Origin: JACDBE01 sp963714055
GTDB taxonomy: Bacteria > Actinomycetota > Acidimicrobiia > Spongiisociales > UBA5794
Assembly (NCBI GenBank): GCA_963714055.1
Contig: OY970227.1
Location: forward strand, 1,116,001 to 1,180,000
DNA length: 64,000 nucleotides
Direction: 5' to 3'
Both the position numbers and the translations under genes were made by a program. This document shows, in pieces, positions 29,126-37,834 of this stretch (position 1 is its first letter; every line of letters begins with the position of its first letter). The notes under the pieces are model-generated. The model was given only the letters and a program-made list of their open reading frames with translations. It was not told the DNA's origin and searched no databases.

Positions 29126-29693
29126 ACCCGGCACCTCCGACGAACCGACCCCTGACGAGGTCGAATTGGCCACCCGCGCCCGTGCCGGCGACCGCACCGC
29201 CTACTCCCAGCTGGTGGCGGCCCACCAGCAGATCGCCTTCCGTGTCGCCTACCTGGTCACCGGATCGGCCCCGGAGGCGGAGGACGCCGCCCAGGAGGGC
29301 TTCGTGAAGGCCTACCGGTCGCTGCACCGCTTCGACCCGGAGCGACCTTTCCGGCCGTGGCTGCTCACGATCGTCGCCAACGAGGCCCGCAACCGGCGCC
29401 GCTCGGCGGGCCGCCGCCTGGCGTACGAGGCTCGGGCCGTCCGGCTGGCACCGTCGACCCCGGACCGCACCCCCGAGCACGAAGCCGAGGCGGCGGAGAC
29501 GAGGCGAGCCCTGCTCGAGGCGGTGAACCGGCTCCCCGAGACCGAGCGCCTGGTGGTGGGGTTGCGCTACTTCCTCGAGCTGTCGGAGGCGGAGACGGCG
29601 GCCGCGGCCGGCGTGCCCCCCGGCACCGTGAAGTCACGCATGTGGCGGGCGATGGAGCGACTCCGCAGCGACCTCGAAGGGCGACGTCCATGA
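29115..29693 (+). CDS. ECF-type RNA polymerase sigma factor
   Basis: 192 aa. Region 2 is seen in TAYSQLVAAHQQIAFRVAYL and AEDAAQEGFVKAYRSLHRFD. Region 4 is LPETERLVVGLRYFLELSE followed by a helix-turn-helix ending PPGTVKSRMWRAMERLR. GTG start inside the preceding gene, and its stop overlaps the next start as ATGA. It should direct RNA polymerase to a small regulon in response to an envelope signal. Confidence 0.88.
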   Translation: MPPEPGTSDEPTPDEVELATRARAGDRTAYSQLVAAHQQIAFRVAYLVTGSAPEAEDAAQEGFVKAYRSLHRFDPERPFRPWLLTIVANEARNRRRSAGRRLAYEARAVRLAPSTPDRTPEHEAEAAETRRALLEAVNRLPETERLVVGLRYFLELSEAETAAAAGVPPGTVKSRMWRAMERLRSDLEGRRP

Positions 29694-30434
29694 CGTCACC
29701 GTCCGCCATCGCCGCCCTGCTCACGGACCTGGCGCCCGACGTCGCCTTCCCGGCAACCCCTCCGCTGGTCGAGGCAGTCGCCGACCGGATCGCCGGCGTC
29801 GAGCCTGTCCGGCGACACCGGCGGCTCATGTGGCGGGTGGCGGCGGTGGCCGCCGTCGTCGCCGTGGTGCTCACCGCCGGCGTGCCCGCGGCGCGTCGAG
29901 CGGTGGCGGACCTGCTCGGGCTGGGCCCGGTCGGCGTCTCACAGGTGGCCCACCTGACCCCGGCGCGCCACGGTGGGCGACCTCGGCCAGCTCACCACCG
30001 TCGCCGCCGCGGCGGCGGCGGTCGACTTCGACCTGGTCGGGCTGGAAGGCGTCGAACCCGATGCCGTGTTCCTCGACACCTCGGTGGCGGGTGGCATGGT
30101 CACCCTCGCCTACGGATCGCCCACCGAGGGCTGGATGCTCCTCGTCACCCAGTTCGACGGGGCGATCGACGAGGAGTTGGCTATGAAGGAGGTCGGCCCG
30201 GGGACCACCATCGAGCCGGTCACTGTGGCCGGCGCCGATGGCGTGTGGATCTCCGGTGCCCCCCACACGCTGCTGCTGCGCGACGCCGCCGGCGATGTCC
30301 GGCCGGACGAGGCACGGCTGGCAGGCAACACCCTGCTGACCACGCGGCACGGGGTCCCGGTACGGATCGAGGCCGACGCCCCGCTCGCCGAGGCGGTGAG
30401 GATCGCCGAGCGGTTGGTCCCTATCCAGCCCTGA
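29690..30434 (+). CDS. Probable anti-sigma/DUF4367-like membrane protein (apparent frameshift)
   Basis: The start overlaps the sigma stop. A cytoplasmic N-terminus of about 48 aa, one transmembrane helix (about 49-66) and ARRAVADLLGLGPVGV follow. The coding frame then moves by +1 near 29955-29975. The rest (VGDLGQLTTVAAAAAAVDFDL to IAERLVPIQP) is an extracytoplasmic DUF4367-like domain. Without the extra base it would be about 247 aa. Position and topology suggest control of the sigma factor. Confidence 0.6.
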
Positions 30435-30443
30435 GAACGCGGC

Positions 30444-31220
30444 TCAGCCGGGTACCAGCACCGGCTCGGGCAGCGTCGACACCACCGATCCCTGCTCGGT
30501 GAGGAGCACGGTGTGCTCGAAGTGCGCGGACAGTGCGCCGTCGGCGGTCACCACGGTCCAACCGTCGTCGAGGGTCACCGTCTCCTCGGTGCCCATGGTG
30601 AACATCGGCTCGATGGCCAGGGCCATCCCGGTCTTGAGCCGCATGCCCTTGCCCGGTGACCCGAAATTGTGGACATCGGGCGACTCGTGCATCGCCCTCC
30701 CGATCCCGTGGCCGACGTACTCGCGTACCACGCCGTAACCGTGGGGCCGAGCGGTCTCCTCAACGGCGTGGCCGATGTCACCGAGCCGGTTGCCGGAGAC
30801 CGCCTTGGCGATGCCGTTCCACAGGGCCTGCTCGGTGACCTCGAGCAGGGTGGCCACCTCGGGAGGGACGGTGCCGATGGGCATGGTGAATGCGGCGTCG
30901 GCGTGCCAGCCCTCGTAGATGGCCCCGGCGTCGATCGACAGGATGTCGCCGTCCCGAAGCCGGTGGTCCCCCGGGATGCCGTGGACCACAGCGGAGTTCG
31001 GGGAGGCGCAGATGCTGGCCGGGTACCCGTGGTAACCGAGGAACGAAGGACGGCATCCGTGGTCGCGGATCACCGAGGCGGCGATGGCGTCGAGGTCGGC
31101 GGTGGAGACCCCGGGCACCGCGGCGCCCCGCACCGCGGAGTGGGCGGCCGCCACGCACCGACCGGCGACGACCATCTTCTCGAAGTCGGCCGCCGCCTTC
31201 CGGGTGATCACCTTGCTCAT
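30444..31220 (-). CDS. map: Methionine aminopeptidase, type I
   Basis: 258 aa. Removes the initiator Met. Metal ligands: Asp in SIDAGAIYEG, Asp in HADAAFTM, His in EYVGHGIGRAMHE, Glu in AIEPMF and Glu in HFEHTVLL. ATG at 31220; a longer ORF upstream overlaps adk in another frame. It closes the spc-type operon, next to adk. Confidence 0.96.
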   Translation of the reverse strand: MSKVITRKAAADFEKMVVAGRCVAAAHSAVRGAAVPGVSTADLDAIAASVIRDHGCRPSFLGYHGYPASICASPNSAVVHGIPGDHRLRDGDILSIDAGAIYEGWHADAAFTMPIGTVPPEVATLLEVTEQALWNGIAKAVSGNRLGDIGHAVEETARPHGYGVVREYVGHGIGRAMHESPDVHNFGSPGKGMRLKTGMALAIEPMFTMGTEETVTLDDGWTVVTADGALSAHFEHTVLLTEQGSVVSTLPEPVLVPG

Positions 31221-31260
31221 CGTCGAGCCATCCCGTCGTGCGGAGCCGTAACGGTGCCGG

Positions 31261-31836
31261 TCAGCGGTCGGCGGCGAGTGCAGTGACGATACGGGCGAAC
31301 ACGTCGTCGACGGTGCCGACGCCGTTGATGGCGGCCACCGGCACCCCGGCCGCCGGGTAGTACCCGACCAGCGGCGCCGTCTCCTCGTGGTAGACCCGGA
31401 GCCGGCGTCGGATCGTCTCCTCGTTGTCGTCACTCCGCCCCAGCTCGGCGGCGCGACCCAGCAGCCGGGCGACCAGCTCGTCCTCGCCGACCTCGAGCAG
31501 CACCACCAGCTCGATCGCACCGGCGCCGACCCCGGCGGTGAGCGCCTCCGCCTGTGCCGCGTTCCGGGGGAAGCCGTCGAGCAGGTAGCCGCAGGCGGCA
31601 TCGGGCCCGGCCAGCCGCTCCCCCACCATCGCCACCACCAGCTCGTCGGGGACCAGGTCGCCGGCTGCCATGATCGCCTCGGCGCGGCGTCCCAGCTCGG
31701 TGCCCTCGGAGACGGCCCGGCGCAGCATCTCGCCGGTGGAAAGGTGGGGGATGCCGACCGCACGGGCCAGCATCGCCGCCTGGGTTCCCTTGCCCGCACC
31801 GGGCGGGCCGAGGAAGAGCAGCCGCCTGCCCATCAT
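31261..31836 (-). CDS. adk: Adenylate kinase (short form)
   Basis: 191 aa. P-loop GPPGAGKGTQ at about 10-19, NMP-binding region LSTGEMLRRAVSEGTELG, and GYLLDGFPRNAAQAEAL. The LID is short with no zinc cysteines, as in actinobacterial and eukaryotic cytosolic forms. Lies between secY and map. Confidence 0.96.
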   Translation of the reverse strand: MMGRRLLFLGPPGAGKGTQAAMLARAVGIPHLSTGEMLRRAVSEGTELGRRAEAIMAAGDLVPDELVVAMVGERLAGPDAACGYLLDGFPRNAAQAEALTAGVGAGAIELVVLLEVGEDELVARLLGRAAELGRSDDNEETIRRRLRVYHEETAPLVGYYPAAGVPVAAINGVGTVDDVFARIVTALAADR

Positions 31837-31867
31837 CGGCCCATCGTGGGACGGCTCGTCGGCGTCA

Positions 31868-33175
31868 TCAGCGCAGGAAGCCCTCGTAGTTGCGCATCAT
31901 CAGCTGGCTCTCGATCTGCTTCATGGTCTCCAGCGCCACCCCGGCGACGATCAGGACCGAGACCCCGGAGAGGCCCACCGGGATGTCCCACAGCCAGCCG
32001 AGGAACGAGGGGGCGATGGCCACCACGGCCAGGTACAGCGACCCGGGGAGGGTGATCCGGCTCAGCACGTGCTGGAGGTAGCTCACCGTCTGCCGTCCCG
32101 GGCGAATACCGGGAATGAACCCGCCCTGGCGCTGGATGGTGTCCGCCTGGCGCTCCGGGTCGAACTGGATGGCGGTGTAGAAGTAGGTGAAGAACACCAC
32201 CATCACGCCCAGCAGGAACATGTAGGGCAGGGTCGGCGACAACCCGCCTGCGCTCGCCGAGGTGAGGTTGGAGTCGATCCAGTCCCGCACCGACTGCCCC
32301 CAACCGGTGGCGGGGAGCATGGAGGCGATCAGGACCGGGAAGTACATGATCGAGGTGGCGAAGATCACCGGGATGACCCCGGCCATGTTGACCTTGAGCG
32401 GGATGTAGGTGCTCTGCCCACCCATCATCCGGCGGCCCCTGATCCGGCGGGAGAACTGGATGGGGATCCGCCGCTGGCCCTGGTCGATGAAGATGATCCC
32501 GATGGTGAGCGCCAGCATCAGCAGCAGCACGGCGATGAACTGGCCCACGTTCGAGTTGACCCGCAGGATCTCGAGCTGCGACGGGAGCTGGCTGACGATG
32601 CTCACGAAGATGATCAACGACATCCCGTTGCCGACGCCCCGCTGGGTGATGAGCTCGCCGAGCCACATGATGAGGGCGGTGCCGGCGGTCATCGTGATGA
32701 TGATGGTGAGCACGTTGCGGACCGTGAAGTCCGGGACCAGGTCGATGCCCCCGGTGAACTGCCCGGAATGGAACAGGAAGGTGAACGAGGTCGACTGGAT
32801 GAGGGCCAGCACGACGGTCACGTAGCGCGTCCACTGGGTGATCACCTTGCGCCCGGCGTCGCCCTCCTCCTGGAGCGCCTGGAGGCGGGGGATGACCACC
32901 CCGAGCAGCTGCATGATGATCGACGCCGTGATGTAGGGCATGATCCCCAGGGCGAACACCGACAAGGTCTCCAACGCCCCGCCGGAGAAGAGGTTGATCA
33001 GCCCGACGAACCCGCTGGTCGCCGACTGCTCGGCGAACTGCTGGACGGCGTCGAGATCGACGCCCGGGGTCGGGATGGCGGTGCCCAGCCGGTAGACGGC
33101 GAAGATGAACAGGGTGAACAGGATCTTGTTCCGGAGGTCCGGGATCCTGAACATGTTGCGGAAGACGGACAGCAT
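31868..33175 (-). CDS. secY: Protein translocase subunit SecY
   Basis: 435 aa, ten transmembrane helices. It forms the Sec channel with SecE and SecG. Motifs: FRIPDLRNKILFTL, VFALGIMPYITASIIMQLL (TM2), QRRIPIQFSRR in the C4 loop and GGQSTYIPLKVNMAGVIPVI. Standard place after rplO. Confidence 0.97.
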   Translation of the reverse strand: MLSVFRNMFRIPDLRNKILFTLFIFAVYRLGTAIPTPGVDLDAVQQFAEQSATSGFVGLINLFSGGALETLSVFALGIMPYITASIIMQLLGVVIPRLQALQEEGDAGRKVITQWTRYVTVVLALIQSTSFTFLFHSGQFTGGIDLVPDFTVRNVLTIIITMTAGTALIMWLGELITQRGVGNGMSLIIFVSIVSQLPSQLEILRVNSNVGQFIAVLLLMLALTIGIIFIDQGQRRIPIQFSRRIRGRRMMGGQSTYIPLKVNMAGVIPVIFATSIMYFPVLIASMLPATGWGQSVRDWIDSNLTSASAGGLSPTLPYMFLLGVMVVFFTYFYTAIQFDPERQADTIQRQGGFIPGIRPGRQTVSYLQHVLSRITLPGSLYLAVVAIAPSFLGWLWDIPVGLSGVSVLIVAGVALETMKQIESQLMMRNYEGFLR

Positions 33176-33258
33176 GACTGCGGGAGAGCCTCTTCTGGGA
33201 GTGTGACGAGGTTAGTGGTCGGGCGTGGGGCGACCGGATGGCCGGTCGGCGGTGCCGG

Positions 33259-33720
33259 CTACTCGGCCGGCGCCGCGGCAGCGGCGTCGATGACCTCGGC
33301 GGTGCCTCCGGCCGCCTTGATCTTCTCGACGGCGCCCAGGCTGAAGGCATGGGCGCGGACGGTGAGGGCACGGTCTATGTCACCCTCCCCGAGCACCTTG
33401 ACCCGACCGCGGTGCTTGACCAACCCGGCGGCGCGCAGCACCTCGGGGGTGACCTCGGTGCCGGCGTCGAACTGGGCCAGCCGCCCGACGTTGATCAGGG
33501 CGAAGTACTCCTTGTTCCGGTTCTTGAACCCCTTGAGCTTGGGAAGCCGCCGCTGCAAGGGCATCTGCCCGCCCTCGAACCCGGGCCGGACCTGGCCGCG
33601 CGCCTTCTGGCCCTTGGTGCCGCGGCCGGCGGTCTTGCCCCGACGCCCGCTCTCCCCGCGGCCGACCCGGATCTTCTTCGTCCTCGAGCCGTCGGCCGGC
33701 TTCAGGTGGTGCAGCTTCAT
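33259..33720 (-). CDS. rplO: 50S ribosomal protein L15
   Basis: 153 aa. MKLHHLKPADGSRTKKIRVGRG, GRGTKGQKARGQVRPGFEGGQ and the conserved C-terminal ALTVRAHAFS segment. The end is Ala-rich. The start overlaps the rpmD stop by 4 bp. Confidence 0.97.
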   Translation of the reverse strand: MKLHHLKPADGSRTKKIRVGRGESGRRGKTAGRGTKGQKARGQVRPGFEGGQMPLQRRLPKLKGFKNRNKEYFALINVGRLAQFDAGTEVTPEVLRAAGLVKHRGRVKVLGEGDIDRALTVRAHAFSLGAVEKIKAAGGTAEVIDAAAAAPAE

Positions 33721-33929
33721 CTCTTCTCACCGTCCCTCGGTGCCGTCCCCGACTCCTCCACCTCGAGCAGATGCCTGGCGCGGAACACCATCCCGCGGAC
33801 ATCCGGCGAGTCGGGGCGCTCCACCGTCTGGTTGAGCTTGCGGAGCCCCAGGCTCTCCACAGTGGCCCGGGTCTTCGGCTTCTCGCCGATCGTGCTCTTG
33901 CGCAACGTGATCTTCAGCGTGCCGGCCAC
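33717..33929 (-). CDS. rpmD: 50S ribosomal protein L30
   Basis: 70 aa. LKITLRKSTIGEKPKTRATV and LGLRKLNQTVERPDSPDVRGM are diagnostic. About ten residues longer at the C-terminus than the usual 60. Between rpsE and rplO. Confidence 0.96.
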   Translation of the reverse strand: MAGTLKITLRKSTIGEKPKTRATVESLGLRKLNQTVERPDSPDVRGMVFRARHLLEVEESGTAPRDGEKR

Positions 33930-33931
33930 GG

Positions 33932-34525
33932 CTATTCACCCACCTTGCCACCCGCCCGCGCCCCGGCCTGGGTCTTCATCAGCTCGGCCGAGCGGTAGGC
34001 GGCGAGCAGCGCCGGCGGGAAGATCTCCTCGGCGCGCTTGCCCCGGGCACGGGCCACGTCCTCCGGGCGGCGCTGCCGGGCGATGGCGTCCATGGTGGCC
34101 CGGGCGACGTTGATGTGGGTCGGCGAGCCAAGCGACTTCGCCAGCACGTCACGGATGCCGGCAGCTTCGAGGATCTGGCGTACCGCACCGCCGGCGATGA
34201 CCCCGGTACCGGCCGATGCCGGCTTGAGCATGACCCGCGAGGCGCCGTGCACCCCGATGACCTCGTGGATGATGGTGGTCCCCGCCATGGGCACGTCGAC
34301 CATGGCGCGCTTGGCGATCTCGATCGCCTTCTGGATGGCGGTCGGCACCTCCTTGGCCTTGCCGTAGCCGACACCCACCTTGCCGGCGCCGTTGCCAACG
34401 GTGACCAGCGCGGTGAACGAGAACCGCCGCCCGCCCTTGACCACCTTGGCCACGCGGTTGATGGCGATCACCCGCTCCTCGAACTCGCTGTCGCGGGTTC
34501 GGCTGTCCGATCTCCTGCTGGTCAC
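33932..34525 (-). CDS. rpsE: 30S ribosomal protein S5
   Basis: 197 aa. ERVIAINRVAKVVKGGRRFSF, VGVGYGKAKEVPTAIQKA and SPTHINVARATMDAI identify it. A short N-terminal extension and a basic C-terminal tail account for the extra length. Confidence 0.97.
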   Translation of the reverse strand: MTSRRSDSRTRDSEFEERVIAINRVAKVVKGGRRFSFTALVTVGNGAGKVGVGYGKAKEVPTAIQKAIEIAKRAMVDVPMAGTTIIHEVIGVHGASRVMLKPASAGTGVIAGGAVRQILEAAGIRDVLAKSLGSPTHINVARATMDAIARQRRPEDVARARGKRAEEIFPPALLAAYRSAELMKTQAGARAGGKVGE

Positions 34526-34544
34526 TTCGTGCTCCTCACGTCTC

Positions 34545-34902
34545 TCAGAACTCGAGCCCGGCCTGGCGCGCCCCTTCGGCGAGCGCCTTCACCCTCCCGT
34601 GGAAGGCGAACCCGCCCCGGTCGAACACCACGGCTTCGACCCCGGCGGCGGCGGCGCGCGTTGCGATCAGCTTGCCCAACCTCTTCAGCCGTCTCCAGGG
34701 AGAGGGCGCGCCCGGCGAGGTCCTTCTCCCGCGACGATGCGCTGACCAGCGTGAACCCACGCTCGTCGTCGATGACCTGGGCATAGATGTACCGGTTGCT
34801 CCGGAACACGGCGAGGCGGGGCCGGGTCGCCGTCCCCCGCACCGTCTTGCGGACCCTGGTGTGGCGTCTCCGCCTGGCGTCGGTTCGTGATCCGCGCATC
34901 AT
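34545..34902 (-). CDS. rplR: 50S ribosomal protein L18 (apparent frameshift)
   Basis: The first part (MMRGSRTDARRRRHTRVRK to SLETAEEVG) and the last part (GKLIATRAAAAGVEAVVFD to LAEGARQAGLEF) are in different frames. They join at 34675-34677, where a CCC run (plus strand) has one base too many. Corrected length is about 118 aa, normal for L18. L18 is essential, so an inserted base is likely. ATGA/TGATG overlap with rplF. Confidence 0.88.
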
Positions 34903-35435
34903 CCACCTGCCTTGCCGGCCTTGCGGCGCACCTGCTCGTCGAGGTAGCGGATGCCCTTGCCCTTGTATGGCTCGGGGGGGCGCACCCGCCGGATGTCCGC
35001 CGCCGTCTGCCCCACCAGCTCTTTGTCGATGCCGGAGACGACGATCCGGGTGGGCTCCGGGACCTCGAAGTCGATGCCGTCGGGCGCCTCGATGACGACC
35101 GGGTGGGAGAAGCCCACCTGCAGCTCGAGACGACGGCCCTGGAGGTTGGCGCGGTAACCGACACCGACCGCCTGCAGCTCCTTGCGGTAGCCATCCGACA
35201 CGCCGGTGACCATGTTGGCCAGCAGCGCACGGTAGAGCCCATGCAAGGATCGAATGTCGCGTTCGTCGCTGTCCCGGCTCAAGGTGACGACACCGTCGTC
35301 CACCGACACCGCGATGCGCTCGTCCACCCAGCGGCTCAACGCCCCCTTGGGGCCCTTCACCGACACCGTTGGGCCGTCGACGGTGACGTCGACGCCGGTG
35401 GGCACCGGGATCGGGCTGTTGCCGATGCGGCTCAT
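34899..35435 (-). CDS. rplF: 50S ribosomal protein L6
   Basis: 178 aa. MSRIGNSPIPVPTGVDVTVDG, LLANMVTGVSDGYRKELQ and PEPYKGKGIRYLDEQVRRK are typical. Start overlaps the rpsH stop (TGATG). Confidence 0.98.
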   Translation of the reverse strand: MSRIGNSPIPVPTGVDVTVDGPTVSVKGPKGALSRWVDERIAVSVDDGVVTLSRDSDERDIRSLHGLYRALLANMVTGVSDGYRKELQAVGVGYRANLQGRRLELQVGFSHPVVIEAPDGIDFEVPEPTRIVVSGIDKELVGQTAADIRRVRPPEPYKGKGIRYLDEQVRRKAGKAGG

Positions 35436-35830
35436 CACCACACCTCGCACACGACTTCGCCGCCCACCTTGCGGCGACGTGCCTCGCGGTCGGTGAGCAG
35501 GCCCTGCGACGTGGACACGATGGCGACACCGAGGCCGCCCTGGACGCGTCCGATCGACGCCGCCGGCTTGTAGACCCGATGGCCGGGCGAAGACACCCGT
35601 TTGATGCCCTTGAGCACCCTCACCCGGTCGTCGCTGTAGCGGAGCCGGATGGTGAGCGAGCGGCCCACCCCGGCATCCTCGATCTTGAAGCTGTCGACAT
35701 AGCCCTCGGCGGCGAGGATCTCTGCGATGCCCTCCTTCATCTTGGAGGCGGGCATGGTGACCTCGGAGTGCAACGCCTGGTTGGCGTTGCGGATCCGGGT
35801 GAGCATGTCGGCGATCGGATCGGTGTACAT
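35435..35830 (-). CDS. rpsH: 30S ribosomal protein S8
   Basis: 131 aa. DPIADMLTRIRNANQALHSEV, RVYKPAASIGRVQGGLGVAI and STSQGLLTDREAR. In many bacteria S8 represses the spc operon. TGATG overlap with rpsN. Confidence 0.98.
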   Translation of the reverse strand: MYTDPIADMLTRIRNANQALHSEVTMPASKMKEGIAEILAAEGYVDSFKIEDAGVGRSLTIRLRYSDDRVRVLKGIKRVSSPGHRVYKPAASIGRVQGGLGVAIVSTSQGLLTDREARRRKVGGEVVCEVW

Positions 35831-36135
35831 CACCAAGAAGCCTTCCTGACACCGGGGAGCTCGCCGTTGTGGGCGAGATCGCGCAGTGCCACTCGAGACA
35901 TCCCGAACTTGCGGTAGTAGGCGCGGGGACGGCCGCTCACCCCGCACCGGTTGCGGTACCGGGAGGCGCTGGCATCGCGGGGCATCTTCGCCAGGCCCTG
36001 ATAGGCCTCGCGCTTCTCCTCGTACGAGCGCTCCGGGTCCTTGATCACGGCGACCAGGGCGGCGCGTGGTTCGGCGTAGCGCTCCACCAGCGCCTTGCGC
36101 CGGTTGTTCTTGTTGATCATCGACTTCTTCGCCAT
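35830..36135 (-). CDS. rpsN: 30S ribosomal protein S14 (long, zinc-free form)
   Basis: 101 aa. MAKKSMINKNNRRKALV, RYRNRCGVSGRPRAYYRKFGM and LRDLAHNGELPGVRKASW. Only one Cys, so this is the long form without the CXXC zinc knuckles. In actinobacteria such forms are often Zur-regulated paralogues outside the spc operon; here it occupies the spc-operon position itself. Confidence 0.97.
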   Translation of the reverse strand: MAKKSMINKNNRRKALVERYAEPRAALVAVIKDPERSYEEKREAYQGLAKMPRDASASRYRNRCGVSGRPRAYYRKFGMSRVALRDLAHNGELPGVRKASW

Positions 36136-36689
36136 CACACACCTGCCTGTTGCCGGAACGGGAAGCCGAACGCCGCCAGGAATGCCCGGCCCTGGTCGTC
36201 CGTCCTCGCCGTGGTCACGAACGTGATGTCCATGCCCCTCACCTTGCCAACCTGGTCGTACTCGACCTCCGGGAAGATCAGCTGCTCGTTCACCCCGAAG
36301 CTGTAGTTGCCCGTCCCGTCGAACCCGTTCGGGTTGAGCCCGCGGAAGTCCCGGATCCTGGGGATCGCCAGCGTCACCAGGCGGTCGAAGAACTCCCACA
36401 TGCGGACACCCCGTAGCGTGACCGACACCCCGATGGGCATGCCCTCACGCAGCTTGAAGTTGGCGATCGACTTGCGGGCCCGGTTCACCTTGGGCTGCTG
36501 CCCGGTGATGACCCTCATGTCGGCGACGGCGGCATCGACCAGCTTGGAGTCGGCGACGGCGTCACCCAACCCCATGTTGACCGAGATCTTCTGGAGCCGG
36601 GGAACGTCCATGATGTTGCCCAGGCCGAGCTGCTCCTTGAGCTGGGCCCTGATCTCCTCGTCGTACCGCTGCTTGAACCGCGGGGTCAC
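36135..36689 (-). CDS. rplE: 50S ribosomal protein L5
   Basis: 184 aa. IMDVPRLQKISVNMGLG, GQQPKVNRARKSIANFKLREG and GLNPNGFDGTGNYSFGVNEQ are diagnostic. Binds 5S rRNA. GTG start at 36689 with a GTGA overlap onto rplX. Confidence 0.98.
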   Translation of the reverse strand: MTPRFKQRYDEEIRAQLKEQLGLGNIMDVPRLQKISVNMGLGDAVADSKLVDAAVADMRVITGQQPKVNRARKSIANFKLREGMPIGVSVTLRGVRMWEFFDRLVTLAIPRIRDFRGLNPNGFDGTGNYSFGVNEQLIFPEVEYDQVGKVRGMDITFVTTARTDDQGRAFLAAFGFPFRQQAGV

Positions 36690-36991
36690 AGGTCACCTCC
36701 GCACTTGCGGCAGACCCGGCGCTTGCGGCCGTCGCCGTCGATGGCGTAGCCGATGCGGGTGGGGCCACAGTCGGGGCACACGATCATCACGTTCGAGGCG
36801 TCGATCGGCATGTCCTTGTCGATGATCCCGCCCTGCATGGTCTGTCCCTGGGGCCGCTGGTGCCGCTTGGCGGTGGCGACGCCCTCGACGATGACCTTGT
36901 TGCGTTCCTTGATGACCCTGGCCACCCGGCTCTCGGTGCCCTTGTCCTTGCCGGCGATGACCCGCACGGTGTCGCCCACCTTGAGCTTCAT
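36686..36991 (-). CDS. rplX: 50S ribosomal protein L24
   Basis: 101 aa. KOW motif KVGDTVRVIAGKDKGTESRV at the N-terminus, VEGVATAKRHQRPQGQTMQGG, and a C-terminal VCPDCG...VCRKCGGDL with two Cys pairs that could bind zinc. Confidence 0.96.
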   Translation of the reverse strand: MKLKVGDTVRVIAGKDKGTESRVARVIKERNKVIVEGVATAKRHQRPQGQTMQGGIIDKDMPIDASNVMIVCPDCGPTRIGYAIDGDGRKRRVCRKCGGDL

Positions 36992-37359
36992 CAGAGCACC
37001 TCCGAAGCGAGCGACACGATGCGCATGAACTTCTTGTCGCGCAGCTCACGTCCCACCGGGCCGAAGATGCGGGTGCCACGCGGCTGCTGCTGGTCATTGA
37101 TGATGACGCAGGCGTTGTCGTCGAAGCGGATGTATGTCCCGTCCTGGCGCCTGCTCTCCTTGCGGGTGCGCACCACGACGGCCTTCACCACCTCGCCCTT
37201 CTTGACGGTGCCACCCGGGGTGGCCTCCTTCACCGCCCCGACGATGACGTCGCCGACGTGGGCGTAGCGGCGCCGCGACCCACCGAGGACCCGGATGCAG
37301 AGCACCTCCCGGGCGCCGGTGTTGTCGGCGACGCGCAACCTCGACTCGGTCTGGATCAT
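36991..37359 (-). CDS. rplN: 50S ribosomal protein L14
   Basis: 122 aa from the ATG at 37359 (MIQTESRLRVADNTGA). VKKGEVVKAVVVRTRKE and NDQQQPRGTRIFGPVGRELR are family motifs. A GTGA-like overlap joins it to rpsQ; a longer start at 37392 lies inside rpsQ. Confidence 0.98.
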   Translation of the reverse strand: MIQTESRLRVADNTGAREVLCIRVLGGSRRRYAHVGDVIVGAVKEATPGGTVKKGEVVKAVVVRTRKESRRQDGTYIRFDDNACVIINDQQQPRGTRIFGPVGRELRDKKFMRIVSLASEVL

Positions 37360-37616
37360 CGGGCCCGCTCCACGATCTCGGCGACCCGCCACCGCTTGCT
37401 CTTCGAGAGCGGGCGGGTCTCCACGATGCGGACCGTGTCACCGAGACGGGCGTCATTGGCCTCGTCATGGGCGTGATACCGCTTGCGCGATGGCATGGTC
37501 TTGCCGTACTTGGGATGGCGCTTCGAGGCCTTCACCTCGACCGTCACCGTCTTGTCACGGGCGTCGGAGACGACGACACCGGTGCGCATCTTGCGCCGTC
37601 CACGTTCGTCGGTCAT
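37356..37616 (-). CDS. rpsQ: 30S ribosomal protein S17
   Basis: 86 aa from the ATG at 37616, which overlaps the rpmC stop as ATGA. RTGVVVSDARDKTVTVEVK, HPKYGKTMPSRKRYHAHDE and RLGDTVRIVETRPLSKSKRW. Confidence 0.97.
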   Translation of the reverse strand: MTDERGRRKMRTGVVVSDARDKTVTVEVKASKRHPKYGKTMPSRKRYHAHDEANDARLGDTVRIVETRPLSKSKRWRVAEIVERAR

Positions 37617-37834
37617 GCCGTGCCCTCCTGCTGGTTGCGCCACTCCTCGATCTCCATCTCGCGCATCACCGTCTTGATCCTGGCCACCTCGTGCCGGACC
37701 TGGCCGAGGCGCGACGTGTTGTCGAGCTGGTTGGTCGCCATCTGGAAGCGAAGGTTGAACAGCTCCTCCTTCGCCTCGTCCAGCTTCGCCGCCAGCTCGC
37801 GGTACGTGTGGTTTCGCAGCTCGGTGGTCTTCAC
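37613..37834 (-). CDS. rpmC: 50S ribosomal protein L29
   Basis: 73 aa, GTG start with a GTGA overlap onto rplP. TTELRNHTYRELAAKLDEAK and LFNLRFQMATNQLDNTSRL are typical. Sits at the peptide-exit tunnel. Confidence 0.96.
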   Translation of the reverse strand: MKTTELRNHTYRELAAKLDEAKEELFNLRFQMATNQLDNTSRLGQVRHEVARIKTVMREMEIEEWRNQQEGTA

